13,569 nucleotides of DNA from an uncultured Sphingobacteriales bacterium (GCA_946887085.1 CAMPKG010000055.1:1-13569); one strand, 5' to 3'; numbered from the stretch's first letter, positions 1 through 8,539 are shown. The notes: generated from the sequence alone by a model not told the origin. Made by a program: numbers and translations.

Positions 1-66
1 TATCACAAGCAGAGTTGACCAGAAGTCATCAACTGTTTTTTGAACTTTCTACTACCGGCCAGGCGG

Positions 67-101
67 AAAAAGACAAGGTCCCGCATTTGAGGGACATTGT
101 C
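67..101 (-). terminator. Intrinsic terminator of the T9SS paralog operon
   Basis: On the minus strand a stem-loop is formed by GACAA/TTGTC and GTCCC/GGGAC with one internal mismatch and an 8-nt loop (72-101). It is followed on that strand by a run of five T (67-71). It begins 24 bases past the stop of the minus-strand gene ending at 125, the right place and orientation for a rho-independent terminator. The rest of 1-124 shows no recognisable gene. Confidence 0.7.
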
Positions 102-124
102 TTCTGGTTAAGCTGTGAACCTTA

Positions 125-2113
125 TTATTTCATCACCTGGAAGGTTTTGTTGAGGTTGCCTTCAGTGGTATTGATAACGATCGTGTAAATACCCGCAGGA
201 TATCCTGAAACGTCAACGCTAAACTTCTTACCTGGCGTCTCTGCAGTGAACTTGCTCAATATGCTGCCCATTACGTTATATACGCGGTACGCTTTGATAC
301 CGGCTATACCCTTCGAGTCGATGATAAGTGTTGAGCTCGCTGGGTTAGGATAAATGGCTACATCCTTTTCTGCCACTATATCACCCACATTTACCGGCGT
401 GGTCATTTTTGTGATTGTCTCACCACAGGCGTTATACACTCTTAATATTACATCGTAAAGGCCGTGCGCAGCATAGGTATGTGTCGGTGATTGATCCGTT
501 GATGTATTGCCATCGCCAAACTCCCAAAAATAAGTGTCTACAAACTGCGGACCTCCCGGCTGGAACTCGTAGGTAAGTCCATCGGTGACATAAGAAATTC
601 CGTTGATCTTCGGCAGTGGTTTTATTTCAAGATTTACTGTATCGGAGGCCATACAATCAGGGCCCAGTTTTACCTCCACCCAGTATTTGCCCGACTCCCA
701 AACGGGGATGGTTTTTGTAGTATCGCCGGTGCTCCAGATGTAAGATGCGTCCGCTTCATCGGCATCCAGTTCCTGCGATGGTATCGTCTCGCACATTGAA
801 GAATCATTCCCCAGTTCTACCTGTGCAGGTTTTACCGTGATCTTGTGGAAAGCAGACTGTGAGCTGCATGCGGGATTAAATACTTTGACCGAATAGTTAC
901 CGTCGTTCTTCACCCATATGGCGCTATCTGTTGCACCCGGTATAGGACTGGCTTCGTATTGCCATACATAGGTGTATATCGGATCGTACGGCGCCCAAAG
1001 CAGCAGGCTGTCGCCGGGGCATATCCGGGTTTTCTCAAAGAACATGAAGGCACTCGGCGGGTCCATTGCCTTGCGCGATACCTGCAGCGAATCATTCTCA
1101 GGCTTAGGATCCGTCAAGCCGTTGGGGTGTGATGTCCAAACCTTGATCTGGTGTGTAAATGCAGAAGCAGGAAACGTAGTATTACCCAACGGAATGGCCG
1201 CGCTTGTGCCACCGATGGGGATTGGAGTAGAATAGGTGACAAAGGGCTGTACGATACCATCGACAGACCAGTTGACACGTACGTTGTTGATGATATTGCC
1301 ACCTTCATTTTTCACCTGAGCGGCAACGCTATGCTGACCTATACAGATGTCAACATTAGGCTGAGGTATAGCTGCGACACTGGTGTTGTTAGGCAGCGGC
1401 GCGTCCCAGGCATACACCTGTCCATTGGGTGGCTTTGAATTGACACCATCATAAAAAGTAGTAGAAGAAACAGTGGGATTAGCTACACCATTTTGCAGTG
1501 TCTGGTAATCTGTTGCATTGCGGGCAATGCCTATTGTAGCCAGAGCCGTAGGATTTATCGCGTCAGGGCCTTGCTGGTAATGGCATTCTATTCTTCCCGA
1601 CTCATATAGTTTCACCTGGTAGGAGATAACGTTACTGCTGCTACCGGTCCATATCCATTTCCAGTTGTTGAACTGTACCGTCAGCACCCTGTTAGGGGCA
1701 GTACCCGTGGTCAGGTAGGAAGCCTGGCCGCTGGGTGAACCATTAAGGTCATCCCAAAGCGCCATCACCATCGGGCCGATGACACCGGCATTGGCAGCGG
1801 TGTTTGTACGCATCTGCACTGCAGACGGGCCTTTGTTTCCTAATGCCACCCAGCCATTTGAATTGGCGGTAAAAGTGGTATACGTACCCGTAGCAAACGG
1901 GAAGGTAAACCCAATAGGCATGTTCTGGACGTTGAGGTCATCGCCGATAATGGCGATGTTCGTTCCGCCGGTAATTGACGTGTAGGTGCCGGGGTAGGCT
2001 GTAAACAAATAACCGGCTGCCGTTGGAGGCACCTGGGCATTTGACGAAAAGGAGCAGAGAGAAGCCATGACCAGGACGGCCAGCTTCCAATAAGGGGTTG
2101 AAGGTAATTTCAT
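125..2113 (-). CDS. Secreted multidomain protein with PKD and T9SS type A sorting domain
   Basis: This is a 662-aa exported protein. Residues 1-27 are a signal peptide ending in SNAQ. Residues 28-245 form a beta-rich N-terminal module (IGFTFPF, SNGW, ALWDDL) of unknown function. Residues 248-345 resemble a CARDB-type adhesion domain (NNVRVNWSVDG). Residues 351-430 and 431-500 look like two Ig-like domains with paired cysteines. Residues 505-577 are a PKD domain (WEFGDG, SPTHTY). Residues 580-662 are a T9SS type A sorting domain (VAIYPNPASS near 585-594, final GIYTIVI and KTFQVMK). By family knowledge such a C-terminus directs outer-membrane translocation through the type IX system and anchoring or release at the cell surface. 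The gene lies 44 bp downstream of a paralog on the same strand, so cotranscription is likely. No catalytic motif was recognised; an adhesin or other surface role is inference. Confidence 0.88.
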   Translation of the reverse strand: MKLPSTPYWKLAVLVMASLCSFSSNAQVPPTAAGYLFTAYPGTYTSITGGTNIAIIGDDLNVQNMPIGFTFPFATGTYTTFTANSNGWVALGNKGPSAVQMRTNTAANAGVIGPMVMALWDDLNGSPSGQASYLTTGTAPNRVLTVQFNNWKWIWTGSSSNVISYQVKLYESGRIECHYQQGPDAINPTALATIGIARNATDYQTLQNGVANPTVSSTTFYDGVNSKPPNGQVYAWDAPLPNNTSVAAIPQPNVDICIGQHSVAAQVKNEGGNIINNVRVNWSVDGIVQPFVTYSTPIPIGGTSAAIPLGNTTFPASAFTHQIKVWTSHPNGLTDPKPENDSLQVSRKAMDPPSAFMFFEKTRICPGDSLLLWAPYDPIYTYVWQYEASPIPGATDSAIWVKNDGNYSVKVFNPACSSQSAFHKITVKPAQVELGNDSSMCETIPSQELDADEADASYIWSTGDTTKTIPVWESGKYWVEVKLGPDCMASDTVNLEIKPLPKINGISYVTDGLTYEFQPGGPQFVDTYFWEFGDGNTSTDQSPTHTYAAHGLYDVILRVYNACGETITKMTTPVNVGDIVAEKDVAIYPNPASSTLIIDSKGIAGIKAYRVYNVMGSILSKFTAETPGKKFSVDVSGYPAGIYTIVINTTEGNLNKTFQVMK

Positions 2114-2157
2114 AATTGGTTTTTTAGGAATGACGCGGCAACATTACGAAAATATCT

Positions 2158-4020
2158 CTATTTCATAATAGTAAATGTTTTGGTAACAATGCCTGCACTG
2201 GTAGTTAATAAGACAGAATAATTTCCGTTGGGTAGCGAGGAAATATCAATAGATACATCCTGCAGGTCATTTAGTTTTTCCTGGTAAACAACAACACCCA
2301 ATGTGTTGATGATCTTCACACCGTCCATCGTCGCAACGTCTTTCACCTTAACGTGTAGTTCAGTGCTGGCCGGGTTGGGATACACTATGATGCCTTTGTC
2401 TGAAGCAATGTTGCCTACTGACAGCGGCAGTTGAAGCTGCGTGGTGGTTTTGCCGCAGCTGTTAAAAACATGGAGCATTACTTTGGCATCAAATCCTTCA
2501 GTATAGGTATGAGATGGGCTGGCTGCAGTGTCTGTGCTGCCATCACCGAACTCCCATAGATAGTTGTCTACAAACTGCGGACCTCCCGGAGAAAAATGAT
2601 AGGTGTTGTTGTTCTTCAGGTAGGTAATGCCATTAACACGCGGTAATGGAGATATGTCAAGGTTAACGGTATCACTTGCCTGGCAATTCGGCCCCAGGGA
2701 TACCTGCACCCAGTATTTGCCCGATTCCGAGGTCACTTTGATCGTTTGGTAGGTAGACCCTGTGTTCCACAGGTAGGTTGCACCTATCACACCGGGATCA
2801 AGCTCTATGCCGTTCGGCAACTCACAAGTGATCGCATCATTTCCAATATTCACTTCCAGCGGCGCAACCGTCATCTTGTGCACAGATGACTGGGCACTGC
2901 AGGCGGGATTGATAATTTTTACCGAATAGAAACCAGTCTGATTTATGTAGAGGAAGTTGGTATCGATACCCGGTATCGGGTCTGCGTTCTTTTGCCATAT
3001 ATAGGTGTACAACGGATCGAGCGGGGCGTGCAGCTTGATGCTGTCACCGGGGCAAGCATAATTGGTTGGGAAATAAACCACCGCGTTAGGCGGGTCCATT
3101 GGTTTTCTCAAAATATTCGCATCATCGTCAGCCGGGTTGCCGTCGGCAACGCCATTGGGGTTCGATGTCCATACCTGGATGTTGTAGTTCAGCACCGGAT
3201 TGATGAACGGATAGTTCCCCAGGGTGACAGATGCGCTGCCGCCAATGGGGATGGGAGTCGTGTACATCACCGCCGGCTGCGCTATGTTGTTCACCGACCA
3301 GTTCACCATAACATTGTTAATGGTATTAGCACCCAGGTTCTTGATCGTGGCTTTTACTGCATGGTTGCCCACGCAAATGTTCACACCCGGCTCAACGATG
3401 GCGTCTGCGCCGGCGTTGTTCTGGAAGGCCAGCAGGTCGAAACCAAAGTTCGCCAGTCCGGTGCCTGCGCTGCCAGTAGCAGCTGCAACACCTCCCCAGG
3501 TGCGCTTGCTCCCGCCGGCAGTATTCTGCACTACGGTAAAACCTGTCGGCGTGTATCCGGTTTGTGAGGCTTCCACAACAAGATTCTGTGTATTGTTATA
3601 AAAGAAGGGGGTTGTAAGCGTAAACTGTACCCAGCCGTTACCTACTACACTAGGTATCAAAAGGGAGGGGGCGTAATAAACGGTCGTGAGGCCTGCGATG
3701 AATGTCGTTGTCGTATTCACCTGGGAGGTATAACCCATTTTAATGGTCAGGTTCGTGAAGGTTTTGTTGTTGCCCGCACTCGTTGTTCCGGCCTTGAAAT
3801 AAACCTTTGTGATGAGCCCTGACGGCGCATTAAATTCGGATGGGATGTATATCCATTGCACCTTATTGCTACTGGTGCTGTTGAACGGAAACGAGTTGTT
3901 GGAAGTACCCCCTGTAGAGAAATGCTGCGGCACCTGCGCCTGGGCGCTGAAAATACCTGCTGCCAGCAAGAAAACGACCAGGCTAAGCCTTGTAATGAGT
4001 ACTGAGTAGATTTTTTCCAT
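2158..4020 (-). CDS. Secreted paralog with PKD and T9SS type A sorting domain
   Basis: This is a 620-aa exported protein. I chose the ATG at 4020 because residues 1-29 then form a clean signal peptide (basic start, hydrophobic core, SAQAQ end); an upstream ATG at 4041 would only prepend seven polar residues. Residues 30-200 are a Ser/Thr/Asn-rich beta module unlike the N-terminus of the neighbouring paralog. From about 205 onward the two align: CARDB-like 208-305 (NNVMVNWSV), Ig-like 309-388 and 389-460, PKD 462-536 (WEFGDG), sorting domain 538-620 (IIVYPNPAST, TKTFTIMK). The protein is therefore T9SS cargo for the cell surface or medium. It is the promoter-proximal gene of a two-gene minus-strand unit. 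Ligand or substrate is unknown; no enzyme motif was seen. Confidence 0.88.
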   Translation of the reverse strand: MEKIYSVLITRLSLVVFLLAAGIFSAQAQVPQHFSTGGTSNNSFPFNSTSSNKVQWIYIPSEFNAPSGLITKVYFKAGTTSAGNNKTFTNLTIKMGYTSQVNTTTTFIAGLTTVYYAPSLLIPSVVGNGWVQFTLTTPFFYNNTQNLVVEASQTGYTPTGFTVVQNTAGGSKRTWGGVAAATGSAGTGLANFGFDLLAFQNNAGADAIVEPGVNICVGNHAVKATIKNLGANTINNVMVNWSVNNIAQPAVMYTTPIPIGGSASVTLGNYPFINPVLNYNIQVWTSNPNGVADGNPADDDANILRKPMDPPNAVVYFPTNYACPGDSIKLHAPLDPLYTYIWQKNADPIPGIDTNFLYINQTGFYSVKIINPACSAQSSVHKMTVAPLEVNIGNDAITCELPNGIELDPGVIGATYLWNTGSTYQTIKVTSESGKYWVQVSLGPNCQASDTVNLDISPLPRVNGITYLKNNNTYHFSPGGPQFVDNYLWEFGDGSTDTAASPSHTYTEGFDAKVMLHVFNSCGKTTTQLQLPLSVGNIASDKGIIVYPNPASTELHVKVKDVATMDGVKIINTLGVVVYQEKLNDLQDVSIDISSLPNGNYSVLLTTSAGIVTKTFTIMK

Positions 4021-4088
4021 ATTATGACTTATTAATGGCAATTAACCACCTATAAATTTAATGACAATTATTCACATAGAAAGGGTTT

Positions 4089-4152
4089 TTTAATAAAAGA
4101 CAGATGAAAGCGCACAAAAGGTTAATAAAACCGTGAAAAAAGTTAATAAAAC
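4089..4152. repeat. Three spaced TTAATAAAA repeats in a divergent intergenic region
   Basis: TTAATAAAA occurs at 4090-4098, 4122-4130 and 4143-4151. The last two lie within an identical 11-mer, GTTAATAAAAC (4121-4131 and 4142-4152). The offsets are 32 and 21 bp, close to three and two helical turns, and the last copy ends 14 bp upstream of the atpG -33 element. They could be an UP-like AT-rich element or operator half-sites; no function is shown by sequence alone. Confidence 0.4.
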
Positions 4153-4165
4153 AGGCGGAACGGAC

Positions 4166-4198
4166 TTTTGCCTTTTACATGCAGTTTCAGTACCTTTG
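4166..4198 (+). promoter_or_regulatory. Bacteroidota-type promoter of atpG
   Basis: TTTTG at 4166-4170 (-33 element) is followed after 20 bp by TACCTTTG at 4191-4198 (-7 element, consensus TAnnTTTG). The predicted start of transcription is near 4204, giving a leader of about 25 nt before the ATG at 4230. This excludes the in-frame ATG at 4179, which lies inside the promoter. Confidence 0.8.
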
Positions 4199-4229
4199 CG
4201 CCCAGTTTTATCAACGATACAATACTTAT

Positions 4230-5108
4230 ATGTCGGGACAACTTAAAGAAGTTCGCAACCGTATCAAATCCGTAACGTCGACGCAGCAGATAACGAAGGC
4301 CATGAAAATGGTGAGCGCTGCCAAACTGCGCCGCGCCCAGGATTCCATCCAGCAAATGCGCCCTTACGCGCAAAAGCTGCAGGAAATGCTCAGCAACATC
4401 GTCAGCAGCTCGTCTGACATCGAGATGGCGCTGGCTGCGGAACGCCCGGCAGAAAAGATATTGTTGATACCGGTTACCAGCGACCGTGGCCTTTGCGGCG
4501 CTTATAACACCAATATCATCAAAACTACCCGCAAACTGGCAACGGAAAAATATGCTGCCCAGTTGCAGAAAGGCAATGTGACCATCATGCCGATAGGCAA
4601 AAAAGGGTATGAATATTTCCTGCGTCACGGTTACAAAGTGATCAACAATTTCTGGGCTACTTTCAGCGATCTTAGTTTTGAGAACGTGCGCGCAGCTGCC
4701 ATTTACGCACAGGAAGCATTCCTGAACAAGGAGTACGACCGCGTAGAGCTCATCTACAGCCAGTTTAAAAATGCTGCCACGCAAGTCATCGTGAGCGAAC
4801 CATACCTGCCGATACCCAAAGTGGAAAAAACAGAAGGCAGCAAGAGCATCGATTTCATTTACGAACCATCGCAGGAAACGCTGGTGCGCGAGCTGATGCC
4901 GAAAATACTGAACACACAGGTATACAAAGCAGTGCTGGATGCCAACGCATCGGAGCATGGCGCCCGTATGACCGCTATGGATAAAGCCAGCGAGAACGCT
5001 AACGAGATCCTGCGCAACCTCAAGATATCTTACAACCGTGCACGCCAGGCGGCGATCACCACCGAGCTTACTGAGATCGTGAGCGGTGCCGCTGCCCTGC
5101 AAGGCTAA
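4230..5108 (+). CDS. atpG: F1F0 ATP synthase subunit gamma
   Basis: This 292-aa protein is the central rotor shaft of F1, turning inside the alpha3beta3 head to couple proton flow to ATP synthesis at the inner membrane. The N-terminal coiled-coil helix carries the family pattern RIKSVTSTQQITKAMKMVSA near residues 11-30. A Rossmann-like middle follows with PVTSDRGLCGAYN (81-93). The C-terminal helix contains the gamma signature ITTELTEIVSGAAAL (276-290). Length is normal for the family. The start MSGQLKEVRNRI matches usual gamma N-termini and lies just downstream of a strong promoter. No other ATP synthase gene is in the window: the upstream neighbour is divergent, and a terminator follows directly, so it appears monocistronic here. 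Confidence 0.98.
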   Translation: MSGQLKEVRNRIKSVTSTQQITKAMKMVSAAKLRRAQDSIQQMRPYAQKLQEMLSNIVSSSSDIEMALAAERPAEKILLIPVTSDRGLCGAYNTNIIKTTRKLATEKYAAQLQKGNVTIMPIGKKGYEYFLRHGYKVINNFWATFSDLSFENVRAAAIYAQEAFLNKEYDRVELIYSQFKNAATQVIVSEPYLPIPKVEKTEGSKSIDFIYEPSQETLVRELMPKILNTQVYKAVLDANASEHGARMTAMDKASENANEILRNLKISYNRARQAAITTELTEIVSGAAALQG

Positions 5109-5133
5109 TACACACTGCTGTGAACTTTCAGGA

Positions 5134-5172
5134 CCGCTGTACATGGCAATGTGCAGTGGTTTTCTTATTTTT
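5134..5172 (+). terminator. Intrinsic terminator after atpG
   Basis: An 11-bp stem (5134-5144 with 5149-5159, two G-T wobbles) closes a GGCA tetraloop and is followed by TTTTCTTATTTTT (5160-5172). It lies 26 bases after the atpG stop. It also shows that the in-frame extension upstream of the ATG at 5191 is not coding. Confidence 0.75.
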
Positions 5173-5190
5173 AAGACAAATTCCCCTCTT

Positions 5191-7047
5191 ATGCAACGTT
5201 TGTTTGTCCTGCTGGGACTATTGCTCATAACCTTTACCACCAACGCACAGCACGCCCGCGTGAGGCAGTTTACCGCTCCTTTCACCGGATCAGTGGTGAT
5301 GAGCGAAGCCAATGATAAATACAACGTGCAGGTGTACAGCCTTGAGGCCCCCGCTCCCGATGCTCCCTCAAAAAAAATGCTGAATGAAATAAAAGCTCGT
5401 TCAGCAAAACAATTTCCCTATAAAAGACAGCAGGCACACAATAAAACAACTGCGGCCCCCTCGCCTGTCATCCTCGCCAGCTTTATTGCCGACTCGCTGA
5501 CCGGCATACCACCCGATAACGACATGGCCATCTCCAAAGGAGAAATAGCGGTTTCTGTTGTCAACTCACGCATGGCCATCCACGATGCAAAGGCAGGCAA
5601 AATGACTTCGAGAAAAAGTTTGCAGGCTATTTCGGTCGCTACACAACTCAACAAACGTAATGTTGATTACCGCTACGATCCGAAGATCATGTACGATCCG
5701 CATGAAGACAAATTCATTTGCGTGATGCTGAATGCTACCAATGAGAACAACTGGATAATAGTGGGCTTCTCTAAAACAAGCGATCCTGCCGCAGGATGGA
5801 ACTTCTATAAATTTTACGGGGATTACAACAGCGACACAACCTGGTTTGACTATCCCTGCGTATCCATCACGGAGGACGAGTTTTTCCTGACGGGCAACAA
5901 GATCAGGTACAGCTCGAGCTGGCAAACCGGCTTCAGGGAAACGGTCATATACCAGATGAAAAAACAAGATGGCTACGACAGCGTGGCCAACCTGACCTAC
6001 CAGATTTGGGACAGCATCAGCTATAACGGCATCCAGATCCGCAACCTCTACCCTGTGAAAGGTGGCAGCAGCATCCAGGGGCCCGAACAATACTTCGTGT
6101 CGAACAGGAATTTTGACGTGCAGAACGATACTATCTTCCTGGTAAAGGTGCCCGGTACAATCGCGAGTGGTAACACCAATCTCACCGTGCAAGTTTTACA
6201 GTCGCCCGTACTGTACGGTGTGCCGCCAAACGGCAGGCAACCGGACACTTCAGTAACACTGGCTACCAACGACGGCCGCATACTGGGTGCATTTGCCGAG
6301 AACGATGAAATTCATTTTGTAAGCACGACAGTTGCCCCTGTCAGCGGGGCGTCGGGAATATTTCATGGAAAGATCAGCAACTATAAAACCAACCCCTCTG
6401 TTTCGGCAAATATCATCAGCATAGATACGCTGGACTTCGGTTATCCCAATATTACCTTCTCGGGCAACCCCTGGGGCCTGCCGCAGGCGCTGATCTCTTT
6501 CAACTATACAGGCCCGAATACTTTTCCCGGTATGGGCGCCTATCTCTTCGACGCTACCCAGTATTCAGATATGGTGCGCGTAAAGGAAGGCGTGAGCAGC
6601 ATTAAGGTAATAGCTGGCAAGGAACAGCGCTGGGGCGATTACATGGGCGCACAGCTCGACTGGAATAACCCGTGGACCGGCATAGTATGGATCGAAGGTA
6701 TCTATGGCCGTGTAAATGAATCATACGGCAGCTGGATAGCGAAACTGGGATCTCCGTTACTGAACGTAAAGGATAAAAAGGCCGAAGCAACGACGGCAAA
6801 GCTTTACCCTAACCCTGCATGGCAATTCATACGCTTTGAATTTGAAATGCCCACCGAGGGTGCTGCCAGCTTTGCCATCTACAACACAGCAGGACAGATG
6901 GTGGATAAACTGACAGACGCGAGGTGTAAAAAAGGCCGCAATATGATCCAGTTTGATATAGAGCCACTTGCACCGGGTAATTATTTTCTGAAAGCAGTAG
7001 ATGGGAAGGGTCAGAGCATCACAACCAAAACTTTCACCCGCCAATAG
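5191..7047 (+). CDS. Secreted propeller-like protein with T9SS type A sorting domain
   Basis: This is a 618-aa exported protein. The start at 5191 gives a typical signal peptide (residues 1-20, MQRL, leucine-rich core, TTNAQ end). Residues of about 100-530 form a long beta-rich region with recurring aromatic and Asp-rich strands (YRYDPKIMYDPHEDKF, TWFDYPCVSITEDEFF, RWGDYMGAQLDWNN) that I read as a sialidase-like beta-propeller without recognisable catalytic residues. Residues of about 535-618 are a type A sorting domain (AKLYPNPAWQ, APGNYFLKAV, TKTFTRQ). It is therefore T9SS cargo. It is not closely similar to the two PKD paralogs at 125-4020. A terminator precedes it and the next start is only 36 bp downstream. 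Molecular function is unknown. Confidence 0.85.
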   Translation: MQRLFVLLGLLLITFTTNAQHARVRQFTAPFTGSVVMSEANDKYNVQVYSLEAPAPDAPSKKMLNEIKARSAKQFPYKRQQAHNKTTAAPSPVILASFIADSLTGIPPDNDMAISKGEIAVSVVNSRMAIHDAKAGKMTSRKSLQAISVATQLNKRNVDYRYDPKIMYDPHEDKFICVMLNATNENNWIIVGFSKTSDPAAGWNFYKFYGDYNSDTTWFDYPCVSITEDEFFLTGNKIRYSSSWQTGFRETVIYQMKKQDGYDSVANLTYQIWDSISYNGIQIRNLYPVKGGSSIQGPEQYFVSNRNFDVQNDTIFLVKVPGTIASGNTNLTVQVLQSPVLYGVPPNGRQPDTSVTLATNDGRILGAFAENDEIHFVSTTVAPVSGASGIFHGKISNYKTNPSVSANIISIDTLDFGYPNITFSGNPWGLPQALISFNYTGPNTFPGMGAYLFDATQYSDMVRVKEGVSSIKVIAGKEQRWGDYMGAQLDWNNPWTGIVWIEGIYGRVNESYGSWIAKLGSPLLNVKDKKAEATTAKLYPNPAWQFIRFEFEMPTEGAASFAIYNTAGQMVDKLTDARCKKGRNMIQFDIEPLAPGNYFLKAVDGKGQSITTKTFTRQ

Positions 7048-7068
7048 GTTTGGTAGCGGCGCGAATGC

Positions 7069-7076
7069 TAACTTTG
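7069..7076 (+). promoter_or_regulatory. Candidate -7 box for the ABC permease
   Basis: TAACTTTG matches TAnnTTTG exactly. A TTTG at 7049-7052 is present but the 16-bp spacer is shorter than the usual 19-20. Transcription would start around 7082, almost at the ATG (7084), so the message would be leaderless or nearly so. Confidence 0.45.
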
Positions 7077-7083
7077 GCTTTGC

Positions 7084-8328
7084 ATGATGCAGCTGTTCTT
7101 CAACCTTAGCCTGGCCTTCCGTGCCATACGCACGAATCGCCTGCGCTCCATACTCACCATTGCCATCATTGGTATCGGTATCACCGCGCTTGTGGGTATA
7201 CTCACCGCCATCGAGGTGATGAAGGCCAGTGTGTATACCAGCTTCAGCAGCATGGGCGCCAATTCTTTCCAGATAACCAGTGATATCATCAAGCAGAAAC
7301 GTGGCAGGGGCCATATGAACATCAGCATCACGCAGGGAAAGAACATCAAATGGGAGGAGGCTAAAGCATTTAAAGAACGATACACAATTCCTTCTGTTGT
7401 TGGCATCTCTATGTCGGGCTCGGGCATGGCCACAGTCCGCTACGATGCGAACAAGACCAATCCAAACATCCAGGTGATGGGTGTCGACGAGAACTACCTG
7501 ACGATAGCTGATACAAAACTGGAATCGGGCCGCAATTTCTCGGCCTATGAACTGGAATTTGGAAGCTATGTATGTGTGCTGGGCAACGGGATCGCGCAAA
7601 AACTATTCAAAGGCAAATACAAAGAGGCCGTGGGCAAAGTTGTCTCTGTAGGCGACATCAAATACCGCGTTATTGGCATCAGCGAGCCGAAAGGCGGCAG
7701 CATGATCATGAACGCTGACAACAGCGTACTGGTTCCACTTAACAACGGCCGCGCAGTGTATGGTAATAACGGGAGATTCGTCATCAATGTTATGGTCGAG
7801 GATGTGAGCCAGAAAATTGTTGCAGCGGAAGAAGCCGAAGGATTAATGCGCGTGATACGCCGCATACCCATAGGCATCGAAAATGATTTCTCCATCAACC
7901 AGAACGACAGCCTTGCTGAAATGCTCTATGAAAGCATCTCTGTGATTGGTATCGCAGCTGTGGTCATTGGTTTGGTCACACTGCTGGGTTCTGTCATCGG
8001 GCTGATGAATATTATGCTGGTATCCGTTGCCGAGCGCACCCGCGAGATAGGTGTGAACAAAGCACTGGGCGCACGCGCAACGACCATTAAACAGCAGTTC
8101 CTCACCGAGTCGATAATGATCAGCCTGTTTGGCGGAGTGGTCGGTATTATACTTGGCATACTGGTGGGCAACCTTGTTGGCCTGGCGCTCAACACCGGTT
8201 TCATCATACCATGGATGTGGATAGCGGTTGGCGTAAGTTTATGTGCCATTGTTGGTGTCATCTCCGGTGTTTACCCTGCTATCAAAGCATCTAAACTAGA
8301 CCCGATAGTAGCATTAAGGTATGAATAG
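7084..8328 (+). CDS. ABC transporter permease, MacB/FtsX type
   Basis: This 414-aa inner-membrane protein has the MacB-like permease layout. There is one N-terminal membrane helix (about 22-44), then a large extracytoplasmic MacB-PCD-like domain (about 50-275). Three C-terminal helices follow (about 283-312, 342-370 and 376-398), forming the FtsX domain. The cytoplasmic coupling segment [16 protein letters not shown] (315-330) and the end [20 protein letters not shown] motif (IKASKLDP at 400-407) are typical. Such permeases pair with a LolD/MacB-type ATPase in export or mechanotransmission across the envelope; no ATPase gene is in the window, so the partner and substrate are unknown. A second ATG lies at 7087. 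Its 3' end overlaps the next gene by 8 bp, suggesting coupled translation. Confidence 0.93.
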   Translation: MMQLFFNLSLAFRAIRTNRLRSILTIAIIGIGITALVGILTAIEVMKASVYTSFSSMGANSFQITSDIIKQKRGRGHMNISITQGKNIKWEEAKAFKERYTIPSVVGISMSGSGMATVRYDANKTNPNIQVMGVDENYLTIADTKLESGRNFSAYELEFGSYVCVLGNGIAQKLFKGKYKEAVGKVVSVGDIKYRVIGISEPKGGSMIMNADNSVLVPLNNGRAVYGNNGRFVINVMVEDVSQKIVAAEEAEGLMRVIRRIPIGIENDFSINQNDSLAEMLYESISVIGIAAVVIGLVTLLGSVIGLMNIMLVSVAERTREIGVNKALGARATTIKQQFLTESIMISLFGGVVGIILGILVGNLVGLALNTGFIIPWMWIAVGVSLCAIVGVISGVYPAIKASKLDPIVALRYE

Positions 8329-8539
8329 CGACAACAAAGCACGGTTAGTTGTTTATTCTTCTCCCGAAGAAGCAGAGAACGCACGCATTGACGCCGCACT
8401 CGCACGCACCCCTACCGAACGCTTCGATTTTCTCATGCGGCTGATCAAAATATCATTCATGCTGAATGGAGGGAAGTCCTTCAAAGATCTTTCAGATAAA
8501 AAATATATCCTAAGGGCAAAACGTCAAACTGAAGAATGA
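8321..8539 (+). CDS. Small hypothetical protein, 72 aa, between ABC permease and rsgA
   Basis: I do not recognise this protein with confidence. It overlaps the permease by 8 bp and shares an ATGA with rsgA (its stop 8537-8539 overlaps the rsgA start 8536-8538). Tight overlap on both sides, on the same strand, argues that it is translated. The sequence is soluble and charged: a possible beta strand (RLVVYSS), an acidic helix ([14 protein letters not shown]), then a helix with [14 protein letters not shown], and a basic tail ([10 protein letters not shown]). The SSPEEAE...TP-ER pattern recalls small Bacteroidota proteins found beside nucleotidyltransferase genes, but that is memory-based and weak. 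No membrane segment or metal motif is visible. Confidence 0.75.
   Translation: MNSDNKARLVVYSSPEEAENARIDAALARTPTERFDFLMRLIKISFMLNGGKSFKDLSDKKYILRAKRQTEE

Noticed and set aside
3..189. Open plus-strand frame from the window edge, giving a possible C-terminal fragment of an upstream gene
   Set aside because: It runs through the hairpin terminator and antisense into the 3' end of a well-supported gene, and the peptide resembles no family I know. A partial gene ending here is possible but unsupported.
5086..5190. N-terminal extension of the propeller-like protein
   Set aside because: It overlaps the end of atpG and the terminator hairpin, and it would bury the signal peptide at residue 36.
4143..5324. 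393-aa open frame on the minus strand opposite atpG
   Set aside because: It is fully antisense to a certain gene, begins in the next gene, and has a Cys/His/Phe-rich composition typical of a reverse-complement shadow.
6757..7599. 280-aa minus-strand open frame
   Set aside because: It is antisense across two good genes, with no domain pattern.
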